This document shows, piece after piece, positions 28,192 to 36,224 of a DNA stretch of 64,000 nt. The notes under the pieces are model-generated. The model did not search any database, was not told the DNA's origin, and saw nothing but the letters and a program-made list of their open reading frames with translations. A program made the translations under genes and the position numbers. The DNA is taken from positions 62,001-126,000 of the forward strand of contig JADJLN010000019.1 in assembly GCA_016710115.1 (NCBI GenBank). The letters run 5' to 3'. The stretch is from Saprospiraceae bacterium. GTDB lineage: Bacteria; Bacteroidota; Bacteroidia; Chitinophagales; Saprospiraceae. Each line of letters begins with the position of its first letter. The first letter of the stretch is position 1.

Positions 28192-28226
28192 GAAAAAAGC
28201 CATCCATCTTGACGATGAATGGCTTG
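28192..28226 (-). terminator. intrinsic terminator after tRNA-Gln
   Basis: On the minus strand AAGCCATTCATC pairs with GATGGATGGCTT (one G-U) around a 5-nt loop, and six T residues follow. It lies 4 nt after the tRNA. Confidence 0.8.
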
Positions 28227-28229
28227 TGT

Positions 28230-28299
28230 TGACCCACAAGGATTCGAACCTTGACTGACGGTACCAAAAACCGGAGTGCTACCGTTACACTATGGGTCA
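28230..28299 (-). tRNA. tRNA-Gln (anticodon UUG)
   Basis: The 70-nt gene has matching acceptor arms TGACCCA/TGGGTCA, a T arm containing GGTTCGAATCC, and an anticodon stem CGGT/ACCG around the loop TTTTGGT, giving anticodon TTG. CCA is not encoded. The D loop is one or two bases shorter than usual. A strong terminator follows directly. Confidence 0.93.
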
Positions 28300-28515
28300 A
28301 TCATGCTTTTAGGAAGCGGATGCAAAAGTAAGACTTTCTGGTTATTTACTCAATACAGCCCTTCGATAATTTTTTTGGAAAGCCATTCTGAATCAGGCAT
28401 CCTGGTCAGAAATAACGGTACTCGAAAAAAAAGTTGCATCATTCTACCTGCCAAAAGCACCGATCCCGAACAGGAGACAACTGCTCCTGAGCAAGCCGGG
28501 AAATGCGGTTCCGGG

Positions 28516-29073
28516 TTAACTCACCAATTTGTACAGCCCGTTCAAGTTGCGGCCGAGTCCCCGATAGTCCAATCCATATCCAACGACGAAATCGGATGGG
28601 ATGTCAAAGCCCACCTGATCGATCGTCACGGGAAATTCCTGCATTTCCGGCTTGTGCAACAGGGTAACGATCCGGATGGAGGCCGGTAGTCGTTTTTTCA
28701 ATTCCTGAACCAGATAGAACATCGTCAGACCACTATCCACGATGTCTTCGATGATAATGATGTCCCGATTTCTGACCGGAACGCCCAATTGAGCCCCTTC
28801 CATGACAATCTCCCCCTTGGATCGGGTCCCATCATAGGAATTCAACTGGATGAAGGCAATTTCAGCCGTAAAATTCAGCTGCCGCATCAGATCTGCAGCG
28901 AAGATGAACGAACCATTCAATACTGAAATCAACAACGGATTGGGACCCAAATCCCATCCATTGATCTCCTCCCCCATTTCACACACTCTGGACCTGATCT
29001 CTTCCGCCGAGATATAGGGGTCAAAAGACAGATCGGCTAACTGGATCCGTTGATCTTCAAGGGTGGCCACCAT
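28516..29073 (-). CDS. hpt: hypoxanthine phosphoribosyltransferase
   Basis: The enzyme salvages hypoxanthine and guanine with PRPP. The PRPP-binding loop IIIIEDIVDSGLTM is clear, preceded by ISVLNGSFIFAADLMRQL, and the C-terminal DFVVGYGLDYRGLGRNL is diagnostic for HPRT. The ATG at 29073 gives 185 aa, near the family norm. A GTG at 29112 would add 13 residues but lies inside a GATCTTTG promoter-like box (29112-29119), so the later start is preferred. The gene is monocistronic. Confidence 0.92.
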   Translation of the reverse strand: MVATLEDQRIQLADLSFDPYISAEEIRSRVCEMGEEINGWDLGPNPLLISVLNGSFIFAADLMRQLNFTAEIAFIQLNSYDGTRSKGEIVMEGAQLGVPVRNRDIIIIEDIVDSGLTMFYLVQELKKRLPASIRIVTLLHKPEMQEFPVTIDQVGFDIPSDFVVGYGLDYRGLGRNLNGLYKLVS

Positions 29074-29112
29074 GACGGTTCGGGTTTTGGTTTTCTCTGA
29101 ATGAACGGACAC

Positions 29113-29460
29113 AAAGATCGGAAATTTAACGCAGAGGTGCTGGAGAATGATGGGAAAGATGAAGGAATAATATCAGCCCGTACAGACCCGCCCGGATCCA
29201 CTCCCGAATTTCTTTTCGAAGACTGCTTCCGGAATGAAACCTTTCATGCCATTGAACGTAAATACCACTGTTCAGATCGTGTCTCCATACGGTCTGCCGG
29301 CCAATGAGTCCATTCACCAAACAAAGCCGATTATCTTTGTGATTGATCCAGATCATTGCATTTCATCTCCAAAGAGCCTGATAATTGGGCTGAATTTGAC
29401 ATTTCACCTAACCCATCAGGATCAATCCAACCATTTCAACCATCTCCAAACACCCAATGA
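29113..29460. other. 348-bp divergent spacer
   Basis: It separates hpt (minus) from the haloperoxidase-like gene (plus). It contains a TATCTTTG box (29332-29339) flanked by the inverted pair ACAAAG/CTTTGT. No gene or repeat was recognised otherwise. Confidence 0.45.
29332..29339 (+). promoter_or_regulatory. candidate -7 box (TATCTTTG)
   Basis: It is a full match to TAnnTTTG, 127 nt before the haloperoxidase-like start. The box overlaps the ACAAAG...CTTTGT inverted repeat. No convincing -33 element was seen. Confidence 0.3.
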
Positions 29461-29466
29461 TTGCAT

Positions 29467-30804
29467 ATGAAACATTCGATTTATGTCATTGTGGCCCTGT
29501 TTATACTGCCTCTTTTCTGGCTGCCTTCCTGCAAATCGGGAGGAGCTGATTATCAGCAGTTGGCCAACAATCCCGAATTCATCCATCGTGGATTCCGCCG
29601 AATCACCGATATCATCCGGGAGGATATCTTCTCACCACCCGTGGCTTCCAGGATTTATGCCTATTCCTCCGTGGCCGCATATGAGGCACTCATCCCCGGT
29701 CATCCGGAATATAAAACCCTCGCCGGTCAGATCCGACATCTCGATCCGGTGCCCCAGCCGGAAGCCAATCAGGAATACTGTTATCCCCTTTCCTCTCTGA
29801 CTGCCCTGATGACTGTTGGCAAACACCTCATCTTCTCCGAATCGGATATGGAAGATCTGGAAGACTCCATCTTCTATGAGTTTAAGAATATGAATATCCC
29901 GCAGGATGTCTATGATCGGTCCGTTGCATTTGGTGATGCCGTAGCACAGCATGTCATCAACTGGTCAAAAGGCGACAATTACGCACAGACCCGATCTGCT
30001 CCGAAATACACCATCCAAAAAGAAAATCCAGCCAAGTGGGTGCCTACTCCACCCGCCTATGGCGACGCTGTCGAACCCTACTGGAAAAACATCCGTCCCT
30101 GGGTAATGGATTCATCCAATCAGATCAAGCCGCCGGCACATATCCCGTATAGCGAAGACAAGGAAAGCGACTTTTACAAAGCCGCCCTGGAAGTCGTTAC
30201 GATCAGCCAGGAGCTCGATGATCAGTATCGGGAAACCGCCATCTATTGGGATTGCAACCCGTTTGAAATAACGGTGATGGGCCACCTGATGCTGGCCACA
30301 AAAAAGATCACTCCCGGTGGCCACTGGATCAACATCACGGCAACCGCATGCCGGAAGTCGAACACACCGATCATGGAAGCCACAGGTACATATGCACTGG
30401 TTTCCCTGGCCCTGGCGGAAGGCTTTCTCAGCAGCTGGACTGAAAAATACACATCCGAGCTGGTCCGTCCGGAGACCTATATCAACAAGTTTATCGATCC
30501 TGACTGGAAGCCCTACATCGAAACTCCTCCATTCCCCGAACATACCAGTGCGCACGCAACCATCTCGGCATCTGCGGCAACCATTCTGACCAAGACATTT
30601 GGTGAACCATTTGAATTCACTGACAGCACAGAGGTCATTTTTGAATTGCCTGCACGAACATATTCCTCCTTCTACGAAGCTTCAGATCAGGCCGCCCTCA
30701 GCCGGCTGTATGGCGGTATACACTACCGGGCTGGAAATGAAGGTGGTCGTGTCAACGGGCGAGAAGTCGGTAACTATGTCTGGGAACGCATCAAGCTGAA
30801 GTAA
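29467..30804 (+). CDS. vanadium-dependent haloperoxidase/PAP2-family lipoprotein
   Basis: The lipobox is LFWLPSCKS. The phosphate/vanadate site of the PAP2-haloperoxidase superfamily is complete: KYTSELVRPETYI (Lys...Arg-Pro), PPFPEHTSAHATIS (equivalent to the SGH segment) and SRLYGGIHYRAGNEGG (SRxxxxxH). Family members either use vanadate to oxidise halides or act as acid phosphatases; the sequence alone does not decide. The 445-aa length suits the bacterial vanadium haloperoxidase-like group. The ATG at 29467 is preferred to one two codons earlier because the signal peptide then starts Met-Lys. A strong terminator follows. Confidence 0.86.
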   Translation: MKHSIYVIVALFILPLFWLPSCKSGGADYQQLANNPEFIHRGFRRITDIIREDIFSPPVASRIYAYSSVAAYEALIPGHPEYKTLAGQIRHLDPVPQPEANQEYCYPLSSLTALMTVGKHLIFSESDMEDLEDSIFYEFKNMNIPQDVYDRSVAFGDAVAQHVINWSKGDNYAQTRSAPKYTIQKENPAKWVPTPPAYGDAVEPYWKNIRPWVMDSSNQIKPPAHIPYSEDKESDFYKAALEVVTISQELDDQYRETAIYWDCNPFEITVMGHLMLATKKITPGGHWINITATACRKSNTPIMEATGTYALVSLALAEGFLSSWTEKYTSELVRPETYINKFIDPDWKPYIETPPFPEHTSAHATISASAATILTKTFGEPFEFTDSTEVIFELPARTYSSFYEASDQAALSRLYGGIHYRAGNEGGRVNGREVGNYVWERIKLK

Positions 30805-30836
30805 TTCCGATTTCTTCCACTCAGCCAATGAATATT

Positions 30837-30872
30837 CGGCCAGGACCATACATTGGTTCTGGCCGTTTTTTT
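30837..30872 (+). terminator. intrinsic terminator after haloperoxidase-like gene
   Basis: CGGCCAGGACC pairs with GGTTCTGGCCG (11 bp, one G-U) around a 7-nt loop, and seven T residues follow. Confidence 0.88.
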
Positions 30873-30897
30873 ATCCATCATAATTTCCAATCCACAC

Positions 30898-31287
30898 CTA
30901 CGGATAGATCTTCAAATAGGATTCCAACACCGGAACATCAGCCCCTGCCCAGTCCAGTTCGGTCAGGCGATCGCGACTGACCCACATTAATTTCTGATGC
31001 TGAAGCGGACGAGGTTGTCCGTTCAGGATCCGGCAACGAAAGGGAACCAGATAGAGGCAGAACCCGTCCGGGTATGTAAACGGTTGCCCTTCCAGAGAAT
31101 GGAGAATTTCGATGGAAACGTCCAACTCTTCCCTGATCTCCCGGATCAGACAGTCTTCATCCGTCTCCCCGGTTTCAATCTTTCCCCCCGGGAACTCCCA
31201 CTTTCCCGGATGGGCCATAGTTGCACTTCGTTGCGCGCACAAAACCCCGGTATCCGATTCTATGATGGCACAGGTAACACGGATCAT
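30898..31287 (-). CDS. NUDIX hydrolase, MutT-like (8-oxo-dGTP diphosphatase type)
   Basis: The 129-aa protein has a complete Nudix box (GGKIETGETDEDCLIREIRE followed by ELDV), preceded by the MutT-like HPGKWEFPGG. These small single-domain proteins sanitise oxidised dNTPs such as 8-oxo-dGTP; the exact substrate is inferred. It converges on the haloperoxidase-like gene's terminator. Start at the ATG at 31287. Confidence 0.9.
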   Translation of the reverse strand: MIRVTCAIIESDTGVLCAQRSATMAHPGKWEFPGGKIETGETDEDCLIREIREELDVSIEILHSLEGQPFTYPDGFCLYLVPFRCRILNGQPRPLQHQKLMWVSRDRLTELDWAGADVPVLESYLKIYP

Positions 31288-31423
31288 ATCATTCAGATCA
31301 ACGGTTCATCAGGTACCACAACATACGGTATTCCTGATTGAAGGATACTCCATTTTCCCGAACACGTGAACAAGCCGGGATGATTCGGTATTCCACTGGG
31401 GAACTGCGTACCTTCGAATCATC

Positions 31424-32557
31424 ATGCAACTGATACCTATACGCGATTGGGGGTGGACGATTCGTCCTGATGAGCACATCCTTGTGGCCGGTCCCTGTAG
31501 CGCCGAAACAGAAGAACAAACCCTGGCCAGTTGTCTGGGTGCTGCTCAACAGGGTGCCCATATCCTGCGAGCCGGCATCTGGAAACCACGGACACGACCT
31601 GATGCCTTTCCCGGTGTCGGTGAAGAGGCCCTTCCCTGGATCGTGGAAGCAGGCAGGACGGCCGGCAAGCCCGTAACCATCGAAGTAGCATCCGCCCGCC
31701 ATGTCGAACTTGCCCTGAAAGCCGGAGTTGACATTCTCTGGATCGGAGCCCGGTCAACCGCGAATCCTTTCACAGTACAGGAGATCGCAGACGTTCTTCG
31801 CGGTGTGGATGTTCCAGTCCTGATCAAAAATCCGGTGAATCCGGATCTGGATCTCTGGATCGGAGCCCTTGAACGGATCGCTATGTCCGGTATTTCCCGG
31901 CTCGGAGCCATCTTTCGGGGATTTTCTGTATACAAGCCTGGCATTTATCGGAATGCCCCCATGTGGGAACTCCCGATCGAACTGCGTCGGCAGCTGCCTT
32001 CTCTGGACATCCTGGTCGACCCCAGTCATATTACCGGAAACCGGTCCCTGATCGGTTATATTGCTCAACACGCTATCGATCTTGATTTCAACGGATTTAT
32101 GATCGAAACCCATATTCACCCGGAATCTGCCTGGAGTGATGCTGCCCAGCAGTTGACGCCGGTCGACCTGGGCAGGACCCTGGCCGGTCTGGTGCATCGG
32201 CGACCCAGCGTGGACGACCCTGAATTCCTGGCCAACCTGGAAGCGTTGCGGTATGACATTGACAACTTGGATCAGGAGATCATTCGCTCTCTGGGACAAC
32301 GGATGGAAGTCAGCCGGGAAATCGGCTACTTCAAACGGGATAATGAAGTGACCATCCTGCAAATGAACCGGTGGAGTAACATCTATGAATCCAGGGTACA
32401 AACCGCGATCAGAGCCGGACTCAGTGAAACCTTTGCCCGGGATCTCATCCAGGCGATCCATAATGAATCGATCCGTCAGCAGGGTGGGGTCATGCAATCA
32501 GATCCCGGCCTGATCAACCAGGTCTCCTCTGCCGTTCCAGACAGGGAAGTATCCTGA
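31424..32557 (+). CDS. bifunctional 3-deoxy-7-phosphoheptulonate synthase/chorismate mutase
   Basis: The 377-aa protein first has a type I-beta DAHP synthase domain (about residues 10-255) with VAGPCSAET, RAGIWKPRTRPDAF (usually KPRTSP), WIGARSTANPF, VKNPVNPD-type and DPSHITGNR motifs. An AroQ-type chorismate mutase domain follows (about 265-360; LRYDIDNLDQEIIRSLGQRM). The fusion is common in Bacteroidota and couples the first shikimate step with the branch point to phenylalanine/tyrosine, usually for feedback control. It is monocistronic and converges with pdxA. Confidence 0.93.
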   Translation: MQLIPIRDWGWTIRPDEHILVAGPCSAETEEQTLASCLGAAQQGAHILRAGIWKPRTRPDAFPGVGEEALPWIVEAGRTAGKPVTIEVASARHVELALKAGVDILWIGARSTANPFTVQEIADVLRGVDVPVLIKNPVNPDLDLWIGALERIAMSGISRLGAIFRGFSVYKPGIYRNAPMWELPIELRRQLPSLDILVDPSHITGNRSLIGYIAQHAIDLDFNGFMIETHIHPESAWSDAAQQLTPVDLGRTLAGLVHRRPSVDDPEFLANLEALRYDIDNLDQEIIRSLGQRMEVSREIGYFKRDNEVTILQMNRWSNIYESRVQTAIRAGLSETFARDLIQAIHNESIRQQGGVMQSDPGLINQVSSAVPDREVS

Positions 32558-32592
32558 TCTGTCTTCTTGTCAGGAATGTGAAAAAAGGGATA

Positions 32593-33666
32593 TCAATCTT
32601 CCTCCCGGTCATCCGCACCGGGTCGGAATTTGCCTTTTGACCGGACTACCGGGTTGGCATGCCACTCGGCGTGACGAGCCCGCTGCCGGATGACATCCAG
32701 GGCCAGAAACAACGCATGTCTGAACGACCCGGCATCCGCCAGTCCTTTTCCGGCAATGTCGTACGCCACACCGTGATCCGGACTGGTGCGTACAACAGGC
32801 AACCCGGCCGTATAATTCACTCCAGATCCGAAGCTCAGTGCCTTGAACGGGATCAGCCCCTGATCGTGGTACATGGCGAGGATGCCGTCTACTTTCTGGT
32901 AGGTTTTGTTTCCAAAAAAACCATCAGCCGGCATGGGTCCGGTGACCATTATTCCATTCCTCTTACATTCGGCAATTGCCGGAGCAATGATCTTTTCATC
33001 TTCGGTGCCAATCAATCCGCCATCACCTGCATGTGGATTCAAACCAAGAACAGCGATAACCGGCCGTTCAATCCCGAAATCCACTTTGAGTGCCTCGTTC
33101 ATCGCAGCGATCTTTTTCATCACGCGTTCTTTCGAAAGCAGACTGGCCACATTGGCAACAGGAACATGACCCGTGACCAGGCCCACACGAAGGGTGTCAC
33201 TGACCATGATCATCAGCGGCTCCGTCCCTTCAAACCGGCGTCCGAGATACTCCGTATGCCCGATGTCGGTAAAATTGGCCAGCTCCATAGCATGTTTGTG
33301 GATCGGCGCCGTGACCAGTCCGTCAATCATCCCGGACTTCAGGTCATTCACTGCTGCTTCCAGCGACAGATAGGCAAATTTTCCACTCTCTGCTGTAGGT
33401 TCACCCAGACTGATGTTGACATCTTCGATCCAGGATTGAACCAGATTGACCTTTCCCTCAAGGATCTGTGAGGCCGATCCCGTCGATTGCACATGCAAGT
33501 TGCTTCCCGGAACCAGATTTTTGTGATAACTGAACACCTTGGATGAGCCATAAATGACCGGTGTGCAGTACTTCAGGATCTTGTTCTCCGAAAATGTCTT
33601 GATGATCACTTCGAGACCGATCCCGTTTACATCGCCAACGGATATGCCGATTTTTGGTGTTGCCAT
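32593..33666 (-). CDS. pdxA: 4-hydroxythreonine-4-phosphate dehydrogenase
   Basis: PdxA oxidises 4-phosphohydroxy-L-threonine in pyridoxal phosphate biosynthesis. Clear motifs are IGISVGDVNGIGLEV at the N-terminus, GLVTAPIHKHAM, FTDIGHTEYL (metal His), LGLNPHAGDGGLIG and MYHDQGLIPFKAL. The ATG at 33666 (MATPKIGIS) gives 357 aa, the usual length. The in-frame ATG at 33711 would add 15 non-conserved residues and lies almost on the predicted transcription start. It is divergent from rsmA, as in many Bacteroidota. Confidence 0.94.
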   Translation of the reverse strand: MATPKIGISVGDVNGIGLEVIIKTFSENKILKYCTPVIYGSSKVFSYHKNLVPGSNLHVQSTGSASQILEGKVNLVQSWIEDVNISLGEPTAESGKFAYLSLEAAVNDLKSGMIDGLVTAPIHKHAMELANFTDIGHTEYLGRRFEGTEPLMIMVSDTLRVGLVTGHVPVANVASLLSKERVMKKIAAMNEALKVDFGIERPVIAVLGLNPHAGDGGLIGTEDEKIIAPAIAECKRNGIMVTGPMPADGFFGNKTYQKVDGILAMYHDQGLIPFKALSFGSGVNYTAGLPVVRTSPDHGVAYDIAGKGLADAGSFRHALFLALDVIRQRARHAEWHANPVVRSKGKFRPGADDREED

Positions 33667-33721
33667 AGGTATTCCTCCACTTTGCGTTGTAAACGCTGTC
33701 TTTTTACTCATCTTGGACCTT

Positions 33722-33729
33722 CAAAAGTA
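33722..33729 (-). promoter_or_regulatory. candidate -7 box (TACTTTTG) for pdxA
   Basis: A full TAnnTTTG match lies on the minus strand within the 74-nt pdxA-rsmA spacer. It would place transcription start near 33716, supporting translation from 33666 rather than 33711. A TTTTTC tract lies near the -33 position. Confidence 0.45.
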
Positions 33730-33740
33730 GCATTTTACAC

Positions 33741-34514
33741 GTGAGAGCGAAAAAGTCATATGGCCAGCATTTTCTCCGATATCCGGAAATCGCCGAGCGT
33801 ATTGCCCAAAGCCTGACTCCGGGCCTCACAGACGGGCGCGTACTGGAGGTAGGGCCGGGAAAAGGAATTCTCACCACATTTGTCGCGGCTAATTTTTCTG
33901 ATTTTCGTGCTGTCGAAGCCGACCGGGATATGGTGGCCTGGCTGATCAACCATTATCCGGCATGGACCGACAGGATACTCGAAGAGGATTTCATGAAGCT
34001 CGATCTTCCGGGCTTGTTTGGCGGACAATCCTTCCAGCTGATCGGCAACTTCCCATACAATATCTCCTCCCAGATCATTTTCAGAATGATCGAAAACAGA
34101 GTGTACATACCTGAAATGGTCGGCATGTTCCAATATGAAGTTGCCCGGCGTATCGTTTCTGGCCCGGGGAACAAGGAGTATGGCATCCTCAGTGTGCTGA
34201 CCCAGGCCTGGTATGAAGGGACCTATCTGTTTACAGTCGACCGGGATGCCTTCAAACCGCCTCCGAAGGTGCAGAGCGGGGTGATCCGTTTGAAAAGAAA
34301 GGAACATCATCAGTTGGGATGTGATGAGATCCGGTTTGTCCAGGTGGTGAAAACAGCATTTGGCCAGCGACGGAAGATGATGCGCAACACCCTGCGAGGA
34401 TTATGTGAAGACCCCGGACTGCTGGAAGCCGAACGCTTTACGCGCCGGCCTGAACAGGTCTCTGTCGAGGAGTTTATCGAATTGACGAATCACCTGTTTC
34501 CCGTCGATCTGTAG
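33741..34514 (+). CDS. rsmA: 16S rRNA (adenine(1518)-N6/adenine(1519)-N6)-dimethyltransferase
   Basis: RsmA (KsgA) dimethylates two adjacent adenosines in helix 45 of 16S rRNA. Visible motifs are KSYGQHFLRYPEIAERI at the N-terminus, SAM-binding VLEVGPGKGILTTF, and the catalytic NFPYNISSQIIF (N-x-P-Y). The C-terminal helical domain (VKTAFGQRRKMMRNTLRG) is typical. The start is a GTG at 33741; there is no better ATG. Length is 257 aa. Confidence 0.95.
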   Translation: MRAKKSYGQHFLRYPEIAERIAQSLTPGLTDGRVLEVGPGKGILTTFVAANFSDFRAVEADRDMVAWLINHYPAWTDRILEEDFMKLDLPGLFGGQSFQLIGNFPYNISSQIIFRMIENRVYIPEMVGMFQYEVARRIVSGPGNKEYGILSVLTQAWYEGTYLFTVDRDAFKPPPKVQSGVIRLKRKEHHQLGCDEIRFVQVVKTAFGQRRKMMRNTLRGLCEDPGLLEAERFTRRPEQVSVEEFIELTNHLFPVDL

Positions 34515-34610
34515 CTCGTATTCGTCTGAAAAACCCAGCGTATCCGGAAGACTTGATCGTTATTTGATCAAACGAAAAAAATGTTTGAACTTGCCTCTTC
34601 CACGATTCCT

Positions 34611-35372
34611 ATGAAAAACAGATTTGTAGCGGTTTTCTTTGCCTTTTTTGGTGGATTGGTCGGGTTGCACAAGATGTATCTCCGTGGATGGAGCGCTGGC
34701 AGTGGTCGACTGGTCTTTTTTTTCCTGGCCCTCTTTCTTCGATGGCCGATCGTGCTGGTCATCCTGACGATAGTTGCCATCCTGGAAGGTGTCCTGATGG
34801 CATCCATGGATCAGGAAACGTTCGACAGAAAATACAACAGTGGCATTCCGCAAGAACGGACTTCCCGATCTGAGCAAAGACAACAACCACACGAGCGCCG
34901 TCATCAGCGCAGGGCGCCACGACCTGCAGCCATTTTCAGTGGGGCTGGTAAATTCATCACGAGTGGGATGAAAAAGTTTCGCAATTATGATCTGAAAGGC
35001 GCTTTGGCTGATTTTTTGCAGGCAGAGACTCGAGATCCCCGCTCTGCAACTGTTCATTTCAATCTTGCTTGCACCTATTCCATGCTGGAAGATGCCGGAA
35101 AAGGATTCCATCACCTCAGTCTGGCCATGACCCATGGATTTCAGGATGAAGAGAAGATCAGTTCACATGACGCACTGGCCTTTCTTCGCATACAGCCCGA
35201 GTTTCGGGCTTTTGTCGCCAATGGGTATCAACCTGTGAGTGAGCATCAGGCACTGGAATCGGGAAAAGAACAAAATCTGCTGGAGGAATTACGCCGGCTG
35301 AGCGAACAACGGGAAGAAGGCAAATTGACGGCAGAAGAATTTGATTCCCGAAAACGCAACTTGTTTGGATAG
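34611..35372 (+). CDS. TM2-domain membrane protein with TPR-like segment and SHOCT-like tail
   Basis: With the ATG at 34611 the protein is 253 aa. The N-terminus is a TM2 domain (FFGGLVGLHKMYLRGW plus a second helix). A basic linker rich in Arg/Gln/His (about residues 83-110) follows, then a TPR-like helical stretch (LKGALADFLQAETRDPRSA, FNLACTYSML). The end is SHOCT-like (LLEELRRLSEQREEGKLTAE then EFDSRKRNLF). SHOCT tails are thought to mediate oligomerisation or envelope-stress interaction. The three-part combination is unusual. An earlier ATG at 34581 adds 10 residues and is less likely. Confidence 0.72.
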   Translation: MKNRFVAVFFAFFGGLVGLHKMYLRGWSAGSGRLVFFFLALFLRWPIVLVILTIVAILEGVLMASMDQETFDRKYNSGIPQERTSRSEQRQQPHERRHQRRAPRPAAIFSGAGKFITSGMKKFRNYDLKGALADFLQAETRDPRSATVHFNLACTYSMLEDAGKGFHHLSLAMTHGFQDEEKISSHDALAFLRIQPEFRAFVANGYQPVSEHQALESGKEQNLLEELRRLSEQREEGKLTAEEFDSRKRNLFG

Positions 35373-35382
35373 CGCATGCAAC

Positions 35383-35390
35383 TATTTTTG
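35383..35390 (+). promoter_or_regulatory. candidate -7 box (TATTTTTG) for CBS gene
   Basis: It is a full TAnnTTTG match 45 nt before the ATG at 35435. A TTTG at 35364-35367 is closer than the usual -33 spacing. Confidence 0.35.
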
Positions 35391-35434
35391 TGTTTTGATC
35401 ATCTCCTGAATAGAGACAATCATTTTATACGGCA

Positions 35435-36094
35435 ATGCTGGCAAAAGACCTGATCACCGAATCCATTCTTCCATTACGGACATCCACCACCGGTGAAGAT
35501 GCCATGCAGTTGATGCGGGATGCAGTAGTCCGTCATTTGCCCATCGTGAACAACACGCAGTTCCTCGGTTTGATCTCTGAGGACGACCTGCTCGAGGGGG
35601 ATCTGGACCAACCTGTCGGTAATTATGCGCTGACCATCCCCAAGCCCTTTGTCCATGCAAACGACCATCTGGTCGAAGTCCTTCGTGTCATCGGCCAGTC
35701 CAGACTGACGCTTATTCCAGTGTTGAATGATGCCGGCGACTATCTGGGCGTGATCACCCAGGAAGACTTGCTGACCCATCTGGCCCGAGCCACATCGCTG
35801 GCGGAAAACGGCTCCATCCTGATCCTGGAGGTCAACCGCCGGGATTATTCCCCCAGTGAGATCACCCGGATCATCGAAGGGGAAAACGGAGTCGTCCTGA
35901 TGATGTATCTCTCATCCGAACCTCAACTGGAACTGATCGAGATCACGCTCAAACTCCACGCACCGTCGATGAGCCGGATCGTATCCAGCCTCGAACGATT
36001 TAAATACAAGGTGAAAGCTTCCTATCAGGAATCAGACTACAGTGAATCGCTCAAGGAGAATTTCGATGCGCTGATGCATTATCTGAACGTGTGA
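35435..36094 (+). CDS. CBS-domain protein with ACT-like C-terminus (copy 1)
   Basis: The 219-aa protein has two CBS motifs (about residues 1-120: LITESILPLRTSTTGEDAMQ and LVEVLRVIGQSRLTLIPVL). A C-terminal region (about 125-205; GSILILEVNRRDYSPSEITR) resembles an ACT-type regulatory fold. Such proteins sense adenylates or other small ligands; the partner is unknown. A second copy, almost identical in protein, lies at 41946-42615. The frame here is intact. Confidence 0.82.
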   Translation: MLAKDLITESILPLRTSTTGEDAMQLMRDAVVRHLPIVNNTQFLGLISEDDLLEGDLDQPVGNYALTIPKPFVHANDHLVEVLRVIGQSRLTLIPVLNDAGDYLGVITQEDLLTHLARATSLAENGSILILEVNRRDYSPSEITRIIEGENGVVLMMYLSSEPQLELIEITLKLHAPSMSRIVSSLERFKYKVKASYQESDYSESLKENFDALMHYLNV

Positions 36095-36096
36095 TT
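35449..36096 (+). repeat. segmental direct repeat of CBS gene; partner at 41969-42617
   Basis: About 648 bp is repeated in the same orientation 6.5 kb away. Identity is mosaic: about 35529-35788 has a single mismatch, 35789-36000 has about 23, nearly all synonymous, and the last about 95 bp is identical. The region between the copies holds T9SS cargo genes. Confidence 0.9.
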
Positions 36097-36224
36097 CCAA
36101 TTTTTTTAAACTTTTGGCTATCGCCTTTTTAATCAACTTTCACTTAATCGCTATTCTGAATAAGATGAAGGTGAACCTCAATTGGTTTTTTTCATTCGTG
36201 GTAGCTAAACGGATAGCTGGAGGA

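Noticed and set aside
29126..29356. 76-codon minus-strand frame before hpt
   Set aside because: It lies in a promoter-containing divergent spacer, has no conserved motif and lacks coding-like composition.
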